Source of the DNA: Brachypodium distachyon
Taxonomy: Eukaryota; Streptophyta; Magnoliopsida; Poales; Poaceae
Length of the DNA: 64,000 bases
Assembly (NCBI RefSeq): GCF_000005505.3
Contig: NC_016131.3
Location: forward strand, 10,251,501 to 10,315,500
Reading direction: 5' to 3'
Each line of letters begins with the position of its first letter. Position 1 is the stretch's first letter. The notes under the pieces were generated by a model. It was not told the DNA's origin. It saw only the letters and a list, made by a program, of their open reading frames with translations, and did no database searches. This document shows, piece after piece, positions 21,884 to 32,699 of the stretch. Made by a program: the position numbers and the translations under genes.

Positions 21884-23217
21884 TGTTGGGGAACGCGGTA
21901 CGCTACGCTAGCACAAAATAAAATTTCTACCGCTTCCGCCCGGATCAATGCTGTAGATAATGGATCACGAGATTACCACTAGACGCGCAGACCCGTAGCG
22001 GAAGTAGAGTCGATGTAGCGCGTCGATGCCGAGTAGTCGAACAGCCTGCTCCTCCTCGCCGATCCCACGAACAGTTCGTCCAAGCGCCGCAAGTGCAGCG
22101 CCTCCGAGCTATCCACACGTACAGGGAGAAACTCCGTGCGGCGGACTGCTAGATCCGATCGCAAGGCTTTGGGCGTGGAGGTGTGACGGCCGAGTCTAAC
22201 TCGCGTCTGGATTGGTGTAACCCTAGACGGGTTGGTCTCCTCCACTTATATAGACGTCCCTAGTGGGCTCAACACTTGAGGCCCGTTAGGAGTCTAAGCC
22301 CGATATGAGTTGGATCCGATCCAACTCGGTTCCCACCCCTTAAGCGTGTGACCCTTCAGGTTCGCGGTCAGTCGGACACGACTACGAGCTCGGACTGCGG
22401 GCCCGAGTAACACCTTACTCGTCCACTGGCACCGACTCAAGTCGATAGTTGGTAGCGGCGCCTAGCAGCACATGCCAACTCCCAAGTAACCACAAGGTAT
22501 ATTGACGAACCATACAATGTGTCATATGCAACATTCCTTTTGCCTCACGATATGTGTGTCGAGCTCAAGGCGAGTGCTTGTCATCCTTGTGGATAGCTCG
22601 AGTCTCTTCTCGTTCCTGTGATACAGATTCCCGAACGGGTTAACACTTAACCCAAGTCGCATGGCCATGCTTTCCGAATCTGATCACTCGAGAGGGCCCA
22701 GAGATATCTCTCCGAACAGGAGGGGCAAATCCCATCTTGTTCAACCATGACTCGCAGCATGCTTCTCAGCAAACCCGAAAGCTACCTTTATAACCACCCA
22801 GTTACGGAGTAGCGTTTGGTAACCCCTAAGTAGGCCGATTCACATCCCAAGCTCATGCGATGACCTCAGGTCTAGGACTGGCATATACATCGTACTTGAG
22901 ACTAACAAATGACAATCATCTCGTTGTGTCTCAGTGCGGGTCTGTCCGACTCAACAATCTCACTCGGCAACACCTTGCCCTATGGCTTGTGAAACATAGT
23001 CATCATACTGATTCACATTGCTAGTCTAGATTATGTGTCCGCATAACCTCAATGACTAGGGACCATTAGAACAACATCATAGAATACATAGTCTCACAAA
23101 CAAATCACGTATTTATTGATACATATCAGTGATGATGTTCAAGGACAATAACAATAACTCATGAATACATAGGAAATAACATCATCACATGATTGCCTCT
23201 AGGGCATATCTCCAACA
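21884..23217 (-). mobile_element. Solo Copia LTR
   Basis: A 1334-bp unit with TG..CA ends. On the minus strand it starts tgttggagatatgccctaga and ends gcgttccccaaca. Perfect 5-bp duplications gctcg lie at 21879-21883 and 23218-23222. A TATA-like tatataag is present on the minus strand near 22245. The start and the internal block gagatatctctgggccctct match the LTRs at 40363 and 47624, placing it in the same BARE/Angela-like lineage but a different family (shorter, clearly diverged). No internal domain remains, so it formed by LTR-LTR recombination. Confidence 0.9.
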
Positions 23218-23246
23218 GCTCGACACCGACATGGGCCAAACTATAG

Positions 23247-23799
23247 GGGTGCGTTTGGTTCCCGGCGATCAAAAGTGGATAGGGATAGCCATGAATGACA
23301 TGGACATGGATATCCCTACCTTGTGTTTGATCGCTTAACTTGGATGAGCCGGGTCTCTGTTTTGTTTGGACGGACAAGAGATCGGAGGCGGGTAGTCCGG
23401 GAGGCGGATGAGATCTGGCGGCGCCGCCTGGAGCAAGACAAGAGGCGGATGAGATCCAACGGTGGCGCTCGATGCAGGACGGGAGGCGGAGGAGATCTGG
23501 CCGTGGCGACCTAGCCGGTGCAGTTGGTCTGCACGATGACCTGGTCGGGAGAGTAATGGAGGAGGAAGGGAGTCGGTGTTGAATCAGAGTCTGAGAAAAT
23601 GTTTTGGGAAGGAGAGTCGCCCACCTAGACAGGTCCATCCGGCTAATTTTTGCGGATATCATTAGCCAACATATCGGCGGAATATGCCAAAAACATGGAT
23701 ATCCATATCCACGTTGTCCACTCACCAAGCGCCGACCATCTCTATAAAGCGTGGATATCCCTATCCCATCCATGACTATCCACTCGACCAAATGCACCC
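23247..23799. mobile_element. Tourist/Harbinger-like MITE
   Basis: 553 bp with ends gggtgcgtttggt and accaaatgcaccc and the 3-bp direct repeat tag (23244-23246, 23800-23802). The subterminal arms contain gatagccatga/catggatatcc inverted blocks. The ends fit PIF/Harbinger; the tag duplication deviates from the usual TWA. Confidence 0.65.
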
Positions 23800-24187
23800 T
23801 AGGTGGCCAACGGGCCGTCCCGGGCCGGCAGGCCCTGTGAAGCCTAACAATAGAGGGGGCAGGCCGGGCCAGCACCAAAACTCCTCCAGGCCCAGGCGCG
23901 GCCCAACGGGCCCAGCAAGGCCCCTCACTAGAGGTAGAAAAAAATAAAAAAAAAGTTAGATTTGGGCCCAAACTGACTGAGATGATGGACCAAATGTAAA
24001 AATGAGTTGGGTTGGGGACAGAATTGAGAAGGTTAATGAGCCAAATGTATTAAATCTAAAAAAAAGAAAAAATATATAAGCGGTCTGTGTCGGGCTGGCC
24101 CGAGGGCCTGAGGTTGAACCCCAGGCACACCACAGGTAGGGCCTCGGGCCGGCCCGGCCCGATTATTTTATACACAATACATATATT
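23800..24187. repeat. GC-rich hAT-like fragment
   Basis: Starts taggtggccaacgggcc, similar to the ends of the element at 14220-14670, and has many gggccgg blocks. The opposite end seems to be lost near the CACTA insertion. Confidence 0.3.
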
Positions 24188-25772
24188 CACTACTACAAAA
24201 TACCCCTTCCGTGAACCCCCTCTAGTGGCGGTTAGAATGGGCCCAAAAAATCACTGCCACTGGTGGTCGTTCGGGGCATCCAGGAACAGGACCAGTGGTG
24301 GTGGCACCAGTGGCGGTGATTCCCATTTCAAAATAATCACCACCACTGGTGCTCACTAGTGGAGGTCATTAGGACAGCCACTGGTGACCTCTTAGAACAG
24401 CCACTGATGACCCCCCACCTACCAGTGGCGGTTCTAATCTCAAACCCGCCACTGGTGATCCTCCGAGACAGGTGAAACTTGCAAAAATCATAACTAATTC
24501 AAAACAAATCAAAACGATGTGATTATTTTTTCTTAAGTCTTCATTTTTATGATTAACACGTTGGAACAATAATATCACATGGTCTTTCTCATAAAATATG
24601 ATTTTCCATTTTTTCAATGCAAAAAATGAAGTATTTAGTGAAGCAAGTACAATTTTTATGGTTCAAAATGGCACCTATACAATTTTCACACGAACTAGAA
24701 CATATTGAAAGGTCTGTGTCCAAAGGCTTTGAATTTTCTAGCTATATTGATACTTTTCCCCATATAAATGAATTTTTAGCGATTTCCCAAAAGTAATTCA
24801 AATTTGAACTACAAGTGTGTGATAGTTTGTTCCTAAAAAATTCAGAAAACATTTTAAGCTACCCAAGTAAGAATTATGCAAGATTCATATAGGGTGTCGA
24901 AATATTCAACATCTTTCTATGGAAACATGTGCTGACAATTTTCACCCCATCTTGCGAAAATTCAAATAATATGAAAAAATTGTCAAAAAAGTCAATTCTT
25001 CGGCATGGAGTCCTTCTATGTGTACTAGTTGACATGAAAAATGATAAACTTGTATTTTGACAATTGTTCAAAAAAATCCTTCACAAAATGGACTATCAAG
25101 TATGAATGTTTATGAGTTTCAAGCCAAATGACCAAAGCCACGGCCTTTTATATGTCATAGTTTGTGAGAATGAATCCAATTTTTGCACAGAGGTGCGTCT
25201 TCGCATGCCGAACAATGTTGTCAAAGAGTTTAGAAATTTTTAGTTCTAAAAAATGTTTTTTCATTTTCTAAACACAAAAAGCGAGGTATTTTGTGAAGCA
25301 AGTACTTTAAATATATCTCAAAATGGCGCCTAACCAATTGTAAGACAAAGTAGAGCATATGTGTAAACTTATAAACCAATTTAGTGACATTAAATACATG
25401 TATATTATACTAAAAATGAAAAAAACATTCTTTTTGTAAACTCAGCAGTGGCTGTTTTTTTTTGTGCAAAACCCATCACTGCTATGGCATGGCCTAGGAA
25501 CAAAATTTCATAAGTCACCTGTGGCGGTTTTAGGGTTGTACCCGCCACTGGTACTTTATTTGAGCCCAGCAATTTAACTAGGCCGGTCTGGTTAGACCTA
25601 GGGTTTTCACGGATGGTATAAAATATCCCATCCCCACCCTCCCTTCTCTGTATTCCTCTCCCTCAGGCCTCAGCCGCCACCCTCCCTTCTCTCCAGCCTC
25701 CCCCCGATCTCCTTTCTCCCATCTCCTCTCCGATCTCTTCCACGAACATCTGCTGCTCCTCTTCACCCCTCC

Positions 25773-26415
25773 TGTCGTACCAGTGGCCCACGGGGTCCCA
25801 CTAATACGGGACGCGTGGGTCGCCAGTGACGAAGCCCCATCAGGAAGGACTTCCGGGAAGCGACGAGCCTGGGAGGCCTGCCTTGAGGAGACGACCCCTA
25901 GTGAAGCTAAAGCTAAGGGCCGAGTACAAGATGCTCCCGAGAACCCCAGTCTCGAGAAGCCGAAGGAACGCCTCGCGACAACTAGCCGGTGCGCTAGCTG
26001 GGAAGGTGCACCCCAGCAACCCACGCTCGGGCATGCAGGCGGGACCCGCAGAAAAGTGAAGACAAGACAAGGCGGCGGCCGCAGTGCATTTAATGCACCG
26101 ACAAGAGTCTTATCAGCAGGCCTAGTCTTGCTTAGCAAGGCTAGAGCGGCTACCCTGAGAACCATTTTTTCTACCATGTACAGTGGACCGGGCGCTGCAT
26201 GGCGTCCAGCGCGGATGAGAAAAAGTGTATTCCGTGTGGCTGTGACACGTGTCTAGGCAACGTGTCACGCTGCATGCGGTGGCACCTGTTGTATCCCCTT
26301 GTCTATAAAAGGAGGACCAATGCCACCGGTCAAAGGGTTCAGCTCATTTCTAACTCGAGTGAGTAGAACATAGCACAACGTTCACCGAAGTAGCCAACCC
26401 GGGAACATAGCACAA
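25773..26415 (-). repeat. 3' LTR (truncated) of the nested LTR element
   Basis: Matches 29056 onward: shared blocks include acggggtcccact, tgcatttaatgcaccgacaa and tgacacgtgtctaggcaacg. It has small indels relative to the 5' LTR and lacks about 220 bp at the end facing the internal domain. Confidence 0.85.
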
Positions 26416-26418
26416 CGT

Positions 26419-26922
26419 TCACCGAAGCAGCTCTGTGCACGCACCGCAAGCCTCCTGGGCCTGCAGCTTGTGCTCGCGGCACTCGGACTTCAGCTTACCG
26501 ATCTCCGACGCCTTCTTGGTGTCGTCGTCGTCGATCAACCGGAGTTCCTGCCGCACCATGTTGAGCTCGCCCTGAAGGGACGAGCTGGCATCTTGGGCGG
26601 CCATGAGCTGCCCCGCAAGCTCGCGCTCCCGGGAGCGGGCCTGGTCCTGCAGCTCCTTCTCCCGGCGCGCTGAGGCTTTGGCTGCTGTTGCGGCCGCCGT
26701 CTCCAGCTCTCCGACCTCGCGGCGGAGTCGCTGGATCTCCAGGGAGTAGCCGGACAGTAAGTCGGTCTTCTCCCGGAGACGCCCTTGGAAGGAGTCCAGA
26801 GCCGCTTGCTGCTCCTCCTCGCTCTTGGCGTGTGTGGCCTTCACCAGCTCGAGCTCCCGCTGGTGCTCTTGCTGGAGATTCCACAGCTGCTGGAGGACCT
26901 GCGCCTCCGGCAACCCTTGCAC
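26419..26922 (-). CDS. Coiled-coil protein of the non-autonomous LTR element
   Basis: A 167-aa frame rich in E, Q, K, R, L and A with heptad-like spacing (for example LEIQRLRREVGELETAAA). It forms a predicted long coiled coil and is the likely C-terminal part of the element's gag-like product. It lies downstream of the two upstream frames. A plausible intron (donor gtaagt near 27208, acceptor ttttccag near 27130, minus strand) separates it from 27217, so the full product may be spliced. The C-terminus runs into the damaged LTR junction. Its function is presumably structural. Confidence 0.5.
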   Translation of the reverse strand: MQGLPEAQVLQQLWNLQQEHQRELELVKATHAKSEEEQQAALDSFQGRLREKTDLLSGYSLEIQRLRREVGELETAAATAAKASARREKELQDQARSRERELAGQLMAAQDASSSLQGELNMVRQELRLIDDDDTKKASEIGKLKSECREHKLQAQEACGACTELLR

Positions 26923-27216
26923 AGCAGGCGTTGCCCTGGCTTGCCGCGCCTACTGGAGCTCCTCCCGGAGCCGCTGCAGCTCGGTGCGCTGCTCCTCCGC
27001 CTCCTGTCGCGCTGCGCCTAGTTCCGCAACTACGCGGGCGTGGTGCTGCTGCGCGTCGTTGAAGAAATTGACGAACATCCGCTGCTGCTGCTGGCGACAC
27101 GCTGGCTTGCCCCCTCTTCCTCGACAAACTGGAAAACGCAAAAATAGATTAGTTAGGCACAAAATAATTTCGCGAAATAAAAGCTGTTCTGGACAACATT
27201 GGACTTACCTCGCCGG

Positions 27217-27858
27217 CTAGAGCTTGAGCACCCTGTCTGCCAGGATGCTCCTCACCGGAGGGCCGCTTCGCGCGGGGGGAGCTGTTGGAGTTGCCGGGGT
27301 GGTCGGGGCGGCTACTGCAGCCACGCCACTGCCGTCGGAGGCCCCAGCCCCCGCGTCACCGTGAGGCTCCTGGAGCTGCGGGCTGGCCTCCCGCCTGCCC
27401 GCACGCTCCGCCGCGGACCGCCTCACCAGGGGGACGTCATCTTCCTCATCCTCCTCCTCTGGCACGACTTCGCCGGCTGCCGGGGGAACATCGTCGTCGC
27501 CGTCGTCGTCGCCGAGGTCTCCTCTGACGCCCAGCGAGGAGTCGTCGGAGTCCGAGCCCTCTGCCTTGGCGGAGGCCTGGCCTTGGCCCCCTTTCCCCGA
27601 GTTGGCAGCCGGCTCCTTGCCCTTCCGGGACCTGGGCTGCGGGGGTGAGGGTTGCGTCGAGGGGTCCTCCATGATCCCCCACTCGTCGCAGAGTGGGAGA
27701 TCCCGGGCTCCCGGGTTCGGGATCCCGGCGTGGAGCGAGTGCGCTTTAGGCGGGAGCAGCCGGTAAGGTTCATCCTGGCCAGTGATACCCTTCACCCAGA
27801 ACTGCACTTCCTCCGAGAGGAGATCCGTGCACTGCAGTCGGGTCCAGTGTACATCCAC
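27217..27858 (-). CDS. Acidic, low-complexity part of the element protein
   Basis: A 213-aa frame that overlaps the upstream frame by about 67 nt in another phase. The protein-like reading continues as LLSEEVQFWVKGITGQDEPY and then a Ser/Asp/Glu-rich tail. The overlap suggests a frameshift near 27800-27850 that separates it from the PF04195-like domain. No enzymatic motif is present. Confidence 0.45.
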   Translation of the reverse strand: MDVHWTRLQCTDLLSEEVQFWVKGITGQDEPYRLLPPKAHSLHAGIPNPGARDLPLCDEWGIMEDPSTQPSPPQPRSRKGKEPAANSGKGGQGQASAKAEGSDSDDSSLGVRGDLGDDDGDDDVPPAAGEVVPEEEDEEDDVPLVRRSAAERAGRREASPQLQEPHGDAGAGASDGSGVAAVAAPTTPATPTAPPARSGPPVRSILADRVLKL

Positions 27859-28652
27859 GCCGGATGCGAGGGTCGCTGCAGGGGGGCCACGCGCCTCCCA
27901 ATGAAGTGGCGCCCCACATCCGTGTCCATGAGCCCGGCCTCACGGAGCGCCTTGATCTTCGCACGGACTGGGGCCAGCTCCTCGTCCTTCTGGTCGCGGA
28001 GCGTCCAGTCGTCAGAGCCCTTCGGAGGCCCGAGGGGCTCCTCGTGGAACTCCTGGAGCTCGTCGGTGCGCACCCAGCACCAATCGCGGCGCCACTCGTG
28101 CTTGATCTTCTTCTTCCCCAGCTCGATGAATTCCGATTTGATCCTGTCGTGGAATCGGAACACTACCCCCGAGGACAGGGGAGCCTTCTTCTCCACCCTC
28201 GAGTAGTAGTAATGGCATAATAGTGCCACCGACGGCATCACCCCCACGAACGCTTCACAGAGGTGTTGGAAAACGGCCAATGTGAAGAACGACGTGGGGT
28301 GAAGCTGCGCCATGATGAGCCCGTAGGTCTCCATGATGGCTGAGAGGAAGTAGGAGTGCGGCGGCACGAACCCGGCAAGGATGAACCTCTCGAAGATACG
28401 GAAGTAGTGCCCGTCGTGCTCCGCGCCGACGGGGAGGACCCACGTTGGCCCGTGGTCGTTGTGCTTGGTGGCCAGCGCCAGGACCAGCTTGCTGACTCCC
28501 TCGCCGTTGTACCTGGGTGAGAAAAAAGCGAACTTGGCTCGCATTTCGTCATCCTTCGGGGCTCTATCCAACAGCTCCTTCTTGCCGGCCTTTTCGCGCT
28601 TTTCCTCTTTGTTGGTGCTCCCCTTGGGACGGTTCTGGCCCTTGGAAGACAT
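27792..28652 (-). CDS. Transposase_28 (PF04195, 'putative gypsy type transposon') domain protein
   Basis: A 286-aa frame starting MSSKGQNRPKGSTNKEEK, a basic head, followed by a domain with the features of this plant family: an aromatic/hydrophobic core with FILAGFVPPHSYFLSAIMET, YGLIMAQLHPTSFFTLAVFQ and HYYYSRVEKK. These proteins occur in non-autonomous LTR elements of grasses; the biochemical role is unknown, probably gag-like. The last 22 or so residues are likely out of frame because the continuous reading moves to another phase at about 27850. The 5' LTR lies 400 bp upstream. Confidence 0.65.
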   Translation of the reverse strand: MSSKGQNRPKGSTNKEEKREKAGKKELLDRAPKDDEMRAKFAFFSPRYNGEGVSKLVLALATKHNDHGPTWVLPVGAEHDGHYFRIFERFILAGFVPPHSYFLSAIMETYGLIMAQLHPTSFFTLAVFQHLCEAFVGVMPSVALLCHYYYSRVEKKAPLSSGVVFRFHDRIKSEFIELGKKKIKHEWRRDWCWVRTDELQEFHEEPLGPPKGSDDWTLRDQKDEELAPVRAKIKALREAGLMDTDVGRHFIGRRVAPLQRPSHPAWMYTGPDCSARISSRRKCSSG

Positions 28653-29055
28653 CGGCGGAGGTGGAGAGGAGATTTGGTCGGAGTTGGGGCGTGGGGAGCT
28701 TGGCAGGAGATAATGGCAGGAGCGAGAGAGAATGGGGAGTGCACGCCACCGGCCTTGAGTATTTATTGGGGCTGGCGGACTGCAACGGACACCCCCACGA
28801 TCGGCAATAAAGAGCCCTAAAGAATCGGAGATTAAGAGGGGGGTGCGCGACGTGGCCTTAACTCTCTGGTGATTAAGGGGGGTAAGGCACGAAATCGCTC
28901 GGAGAAGTGGAACTATAAATGCGGCTCACGAGGCCGGGTGCCAGGGGGTTTCCCCCTTGGGACCCACGAGTCGGGTAGGGCGTAGCCCGGCAACCGACCG
29001 AGGATAGCACTTGTTGGAAGCTTCAAGGCTGCCGGCCCACGCCCGGGGGCTACTA

Positions 29056-29873
29056 TCGTACCAGTGGTCCACGGGGTCCCACTGATACGGGACGCGTGGG
29101 TCGCCAATGACGAAGCCTCGTCAGGAAGGACTCCCGGGAAGCGACGAGCCCGGGAGGCCTGCCTCGAGGAGATGACCCCTAGCGAAGCTAAAGCTAAGGG
29201 CCGAGTACCCGTTCCCGGGAAGTCGAAGGAACGCCTCCCGGCAACTAGCCGGGAAGGTGCACCCCAGCAACCCACGCTCGGGCATGCAGGCGGGACCCGC
29301 AGAACAGTGAAGACAGGACAAGACGGTGGGCGCAGTGCATTTAATGCACCGACAAGAGTCTTATCAGCAGGCCTAGTCTTGCTTAGCAAGGCTAGAGCGG
29401 CTACCCTGAGAATCATTTTTTCTACCGTGTACAGTGGACCGGGCGCTGCATGGCGTCCAGCGCGGATGAGCAAAAGTGTATTCCGTGTGGCTGTGACACG
29501 TGTCTAGGCAACGTGTCACGCTGCATGCGTTGGCACCTGTGGTATCCCCTTGTGTATATAAAGAGGGCCAATACCACCGGTCAAATGGTTCAGCTCAGTT
29601 CGATCCCGAGTGAGTAGAACATAGAACAGCGTTCACCGAAGTAGCCAACCTGGGAACTCCCCGGGTGATCTGTACGCACTCAAACTTGTGAATACAACTC
29701 AAAGCAGGACGTAGGGTATTACACCTCCGGGTGGCCCGAACCTGGGTAAAACTCTTGTGTCTACACTTCGTGTCTATCTCCACGCCGGCGATCGCCGGAG
29801 CAATCACGTCGCCCTCCACTGAATCAAAAAGGGGGTGCTCGGCATCCCCGGTGCCGGAGACCGTGCTCCAACA
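29056..29873 (-). repeat. 5' LTR (complete) of the nested LTR element
   Basis: 818 bp ending at the cctcc duplication. The outer end, read on the minus strand, starts tgttggagcacggtctcc; the inner end is (c)gata where the partner LTR has (c)gaca, so the canonical CA has mutated. A TATA-like motif was not firmly placed. Confidence 0.8.
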
Positions 29874-30687
29874 CCTCCCCCTTACTTCACGATCTCCTCC
29901 TCCTCCTCTCCTCTCCAATCGCTGCCCTCCTCCCGTCCTCGGCCACGATTACGGCCGCGGCCCCTCGTCCCCGCACGGCAAGGCCCCGCCTCCGCCCGCG
30001 CCGTCTCCGCCGTTCACGGCTGGCCCCGAGCAACCCCAGTGCCGGCAGATCTGGCCGCCACGGCCCCGAGGACGGCGGATCCGGCCCCGCCACCACGGTA
30101 TGTCCTTCCCCTCTCTCCCTCTTTCTCGGTTCTCTCTGCGTTCTCACTCTCTTTCTCCTCTCCTGCAGAAGAGGAGGACGCCGCAGTGGAGAGTTCGCCG
30201 CCGGATCTAGCCGTCTCCGGCCTCTCTGCCGCCGGATCGGACATGTTGTATGCTTTGATGATGTGTATGCCCTCTGTAATTTATTTGGTTTCTCGATTAA
30301 TCGATGTGTATGCTTTCTATTCTCTGTACTGCTCTAGATTTCTTTGTTAATATGTATGGATTTGTGCCTGTGAATTTGATCCACCATCGTCGACGTTCTA
30401 GTGCAATCCAGGCCTGTGTTTTTGTGTTCATGGCATTTTTTTTGTTGATTTTAATGAAGAATTATTTCTGTGCAATCCAGGCCCGTGGCCTGCTTTTTTT
30501 TTAAATTCTAAAATTCGTACCAATGGCGGTCATATCTACCCGCCAGCACTAGCGGTAAGCACCAGTGGCGGGTTACAGCACTGCCACTGGTGCAAATATC
30601 ACCAATGACGCGTGGTTGGTGGCGGGTCTTTTACCCGCCACCAACATCGATTTTCGACCGCCACTAGTAGCTGTTTTTGTAGCAGTG

Positions 30688-31158
30688 ATAATTTAATACT
30701 TTTTATAATGTTGTTAATGTAACAATATCTTTGATAGGAGAGTCTAGTTTGCTGTGTCATATAGTATGGAGATGTTTCTAGAATAAAATATGTAACTATA
30801 TATTAACAGTTATAAAAACCTGAGTTCACGATCCATATCTATTTGCTAGGGCATCTACAAGGGTCACTAGTCAAACGGACAAGCCATCTGTCCGTTTGGT
30901 AAGTGTTCGGACAATTTGGATAGTGTCCATTTACCGCGTCACCTAACAGACACTAGCTAAATGTCCACCTTTAAAATTGTGCACACATATTTCTCAATCA
31001 ATTCTATTATCAAACAACTACGTATTGATCAACAATAACAATTCAAAGATAAATAGTATAGTGCAAATCAATTGAAACGACATAGTCCAAATAACTCGAA
31101 TGACAAAATTCAAATATCTCGAAGGACAATATTATAAAAATTATAAAAAACTAAAAAC
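30688..31158. other. AT-rich intergenic stretch
   Basis: No coding content. A short palindromic stretch (aaacggacaagccatctgtccgttt) at about 30874-30898 is the only structure noticed. Confidence 0.4.
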
Positions 31159-31886
31159 ATCAAAATGTATTTTTATAACAATCAAATAAATATTAAATGT
31201 TATGTGTATGGATATAAGTTTGCCCTACCTAGCTATAGTAATTAGTAAACAAACGGAGCAGCACCGAGTATTGGATCCGTTGTTAGCACCCTGATGCCTA
31301 CTAGTAAGCAAACAAAGGAATAGTAAGGATCTTGGCGGCACCCAGTTTGCTCCAGTAGAGGGCGGTGCTCATGTTGATGTAGCCACCCACGCCCTAATTT
31401 GACCCCCACGAAATTTTCACGATCCAGAATTCGTCGCCTATGTCCTTACCTCCATATCCCACCACCAAGACGGCGTGGTCGAGCTCTGTGCCAACCTGCA
31501 CGTTTTAGATGTCCGAGTTGCGCTCTGCCGGCCCCCACTTACGAAAAATGTCATCCACCGTGATGAGCAGCAAGACTGCATGTTTGGCCACGGCGTGCTT
31601 CCAGCCCTCCGCGGTGCCGAGCCTGATCCAGTCGCGCAATTGCAGGCTGGAGTCGCCGAAGATGATCTTGGATCTGTCACAGGTAACCTTCCTGGCCTGG
31701 TAAGGGTACATGGCCTCACGCGGTATGCCGCCCGCGACAACTACAAAATCAAGAGCGTCCGCGGGCTTCCGCCCTTGCAGGTGTTGTTCACGCGCATGTC
31801 GCCACGATAAAATAGATACATCGAAATACCTTTTTATAACCATAAAATAAATATAAAATGTTATGTCTATGGATATAAGTTTGCCC
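31159..31886. repeat. 67-bp direct repeats flanking the papain-like relic
   Basis: 31159-31225 and 31819-31886 share tttttataac, aataaatat and ggatataagtttgccc. The roughly 590 bp between them are GC-rich and contain the protease fragment, while the surroundings are AT-rich. This is either a duplication made on insertion or the ends of a carrier element. Confidence 0.7.
31330..31800 (-). pseudogene. Papain-like cysteine protease relic (C-terminal half)
   Basis: On the minus strand the frame reads AGGIPREAMYPYQARKVTCD, the YPY..C.D segment of C1A peptidases, then KHAVAKHAVLLLITVDD and, after an in-frame TAA at 31507-31505, [15 protein letters not shown] and [14 protein letters not shown]. The catalytic His lies in LDHAV. 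The catalytic Asn of the usual KNSWG is replaced by Ile (KISWG). A second stop interrupts just after SWGSN, before GVGGYINM. The N-terminal half with the active-site Cys is absent. It is a dead fragment of a plant papain-family protease. Confidence 0.75.
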
Positions 31887-32191
31887 GTAGCTCAATTTTT
31901 TTTTATCCTTCACCAATGTTTACAGCCACGCATGCATAGCTCACAATCATAACTTACATTCATCTCTCCTCCATACACATGCATATTTGCGCATTTAAAA
32001 AAAATACACACATGCATTTGTGGAGCCTATGCAATGCATGCCGTGTGGAGCTCGTGCCCTAATGCAATGGCGCATCTCTGTTAGTGTTCTAAAACAAAAC
32101 ACTTTATAAAACGAGTATAGTGCATCATAAAAAATCATGACTAAAAACTACAAGTCATGCAATACCCCCACAAGCATTAATAGGCATTAGA

Positions 32192-32429
32192 AGCTACCTA
32201 TGAGGAATAGATTTGTTTTAAGTACAATTATAAGTAACTACTCCCTCTGATCCATATTACTTGTCGCAGGTTTGGTACAAAGTTGTACTAAATTAAGGAC
32301 ATGTAATATCTGTCTAATGCTATTTATGAGGAATAGATTTGTTTTAAGTACAATTATAAGTAACTACTCCCCCGATCCATATTACTTGTCGCAGATTTAG
32401 TAAAAAGTTGTAATATGGTCGGAGGGAGT
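32192..32429. repeat. Tandem duplication of about 129 bp carrying Stowaway ends
   Basis: Both units contain tgaggaatagatttgtttta, agtacaattataagtaacta and then a Stowaway start (ctccc...gatccatattacttgtcg). Unit 2 ends with the matching terminus atatggtcggagggag. Unit 2 therefore holds a very short Stowaway derivative (about 60 bp) and unit 1 only its left part. Confidence 0.7.
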
Positions 32430-32651
32430 AGTTTTAAAAACAATCACTCACCGGTTAAGAGTGTTAATTGGTATAATAGCATTCGAATTGTACTTATTCA
32501 AGTGGATTGACTCTGATTTGATTGTGTTTAGTAGGATTCTTGTGTTTTTCCTATTCATGTGAATCAAACGCCCATGTTTACAAGATTCTTGTGTTTTCAA
32601 TTCTCTATTTTACACATGCATTTCTATTTTTTTCGTTTGGAAGTTTCGGTA

Positions 32652-32653
<2 letters not shown>

Positions 32654-32690
<37 letters not shown>
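32654..32690. repeat. (CT)n microsatellite
   Basis: About 18 uninterrupted CT dinucleotides in otherwise AT-rich intergenic DNA. Confidence 0.95.
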
Positions 32691-32696
<6 letters not shown>

Positions 32697-32699
32697 GTA

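Larger units (their letters stand above)
25773..29873 (-). mobile_element. Non-autonomous LTR retrotransposon nested in CACTA
   Basis: Perfect 5-bp duplications cctcc lie at 25768-25772 and 29874-29878. The right LTR (29056-29873, 818 bp) is the 5' LTR in minus orientation and is complete. The left LTR starts at 25773 and matches it only up to about 26415. The remaining roughly 220 bp and adjacent internal DNA are lost at a junction marked by the repeat acatagcacaacgttcaccg (26368 and 26405). The internal region encodes a Transposase_28-type (PF04195) protein and a coiled-coil protein, with no protease, RT or integrase. It belongs to the class of non-autonomous gypsy-dependent elements and would need enzymes in trans. 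Confidence 0.85.
24188..30687. mobile_element. Non-autonomous CACTA transposon, split by an LTR element
   Basis: The left end is cactactacaaaat and the right end, reverse-complemented, cactgctacaaaaacagc: the CACTA terminus. Both subterminal regions carry many copies of accagtggcgg/ccgccactggt in both orientations, as expected for transposase-binding repeats. Flanks are att and ata, so the expected 3-bp duplication is imperfect. Without the LTR insertion (25773-29873 plus one cctcc) the element is about 2.4 kb. No transposase is present. The core has a promoter-like segment (tataaaatat near 25617) and a GC-rich, exon-like stretch with a gt..ag pair (about 30099-30168), perhaps a captured 5' gene end. 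Confidence 0.85.

Noticed and set aside
25783..26256. 157-aa frame repeated at 29064-29507
   Set aside because: Both lie inside the paired LTRs; they are conserved only because LTRs are copies of each other.
29731..30350. Frames of 147-171 aa as a gene
   Set aside because: They cross the LTR boundary at 29873 and the target-site duplication, so they are composites of LTR and CACTA sequence.
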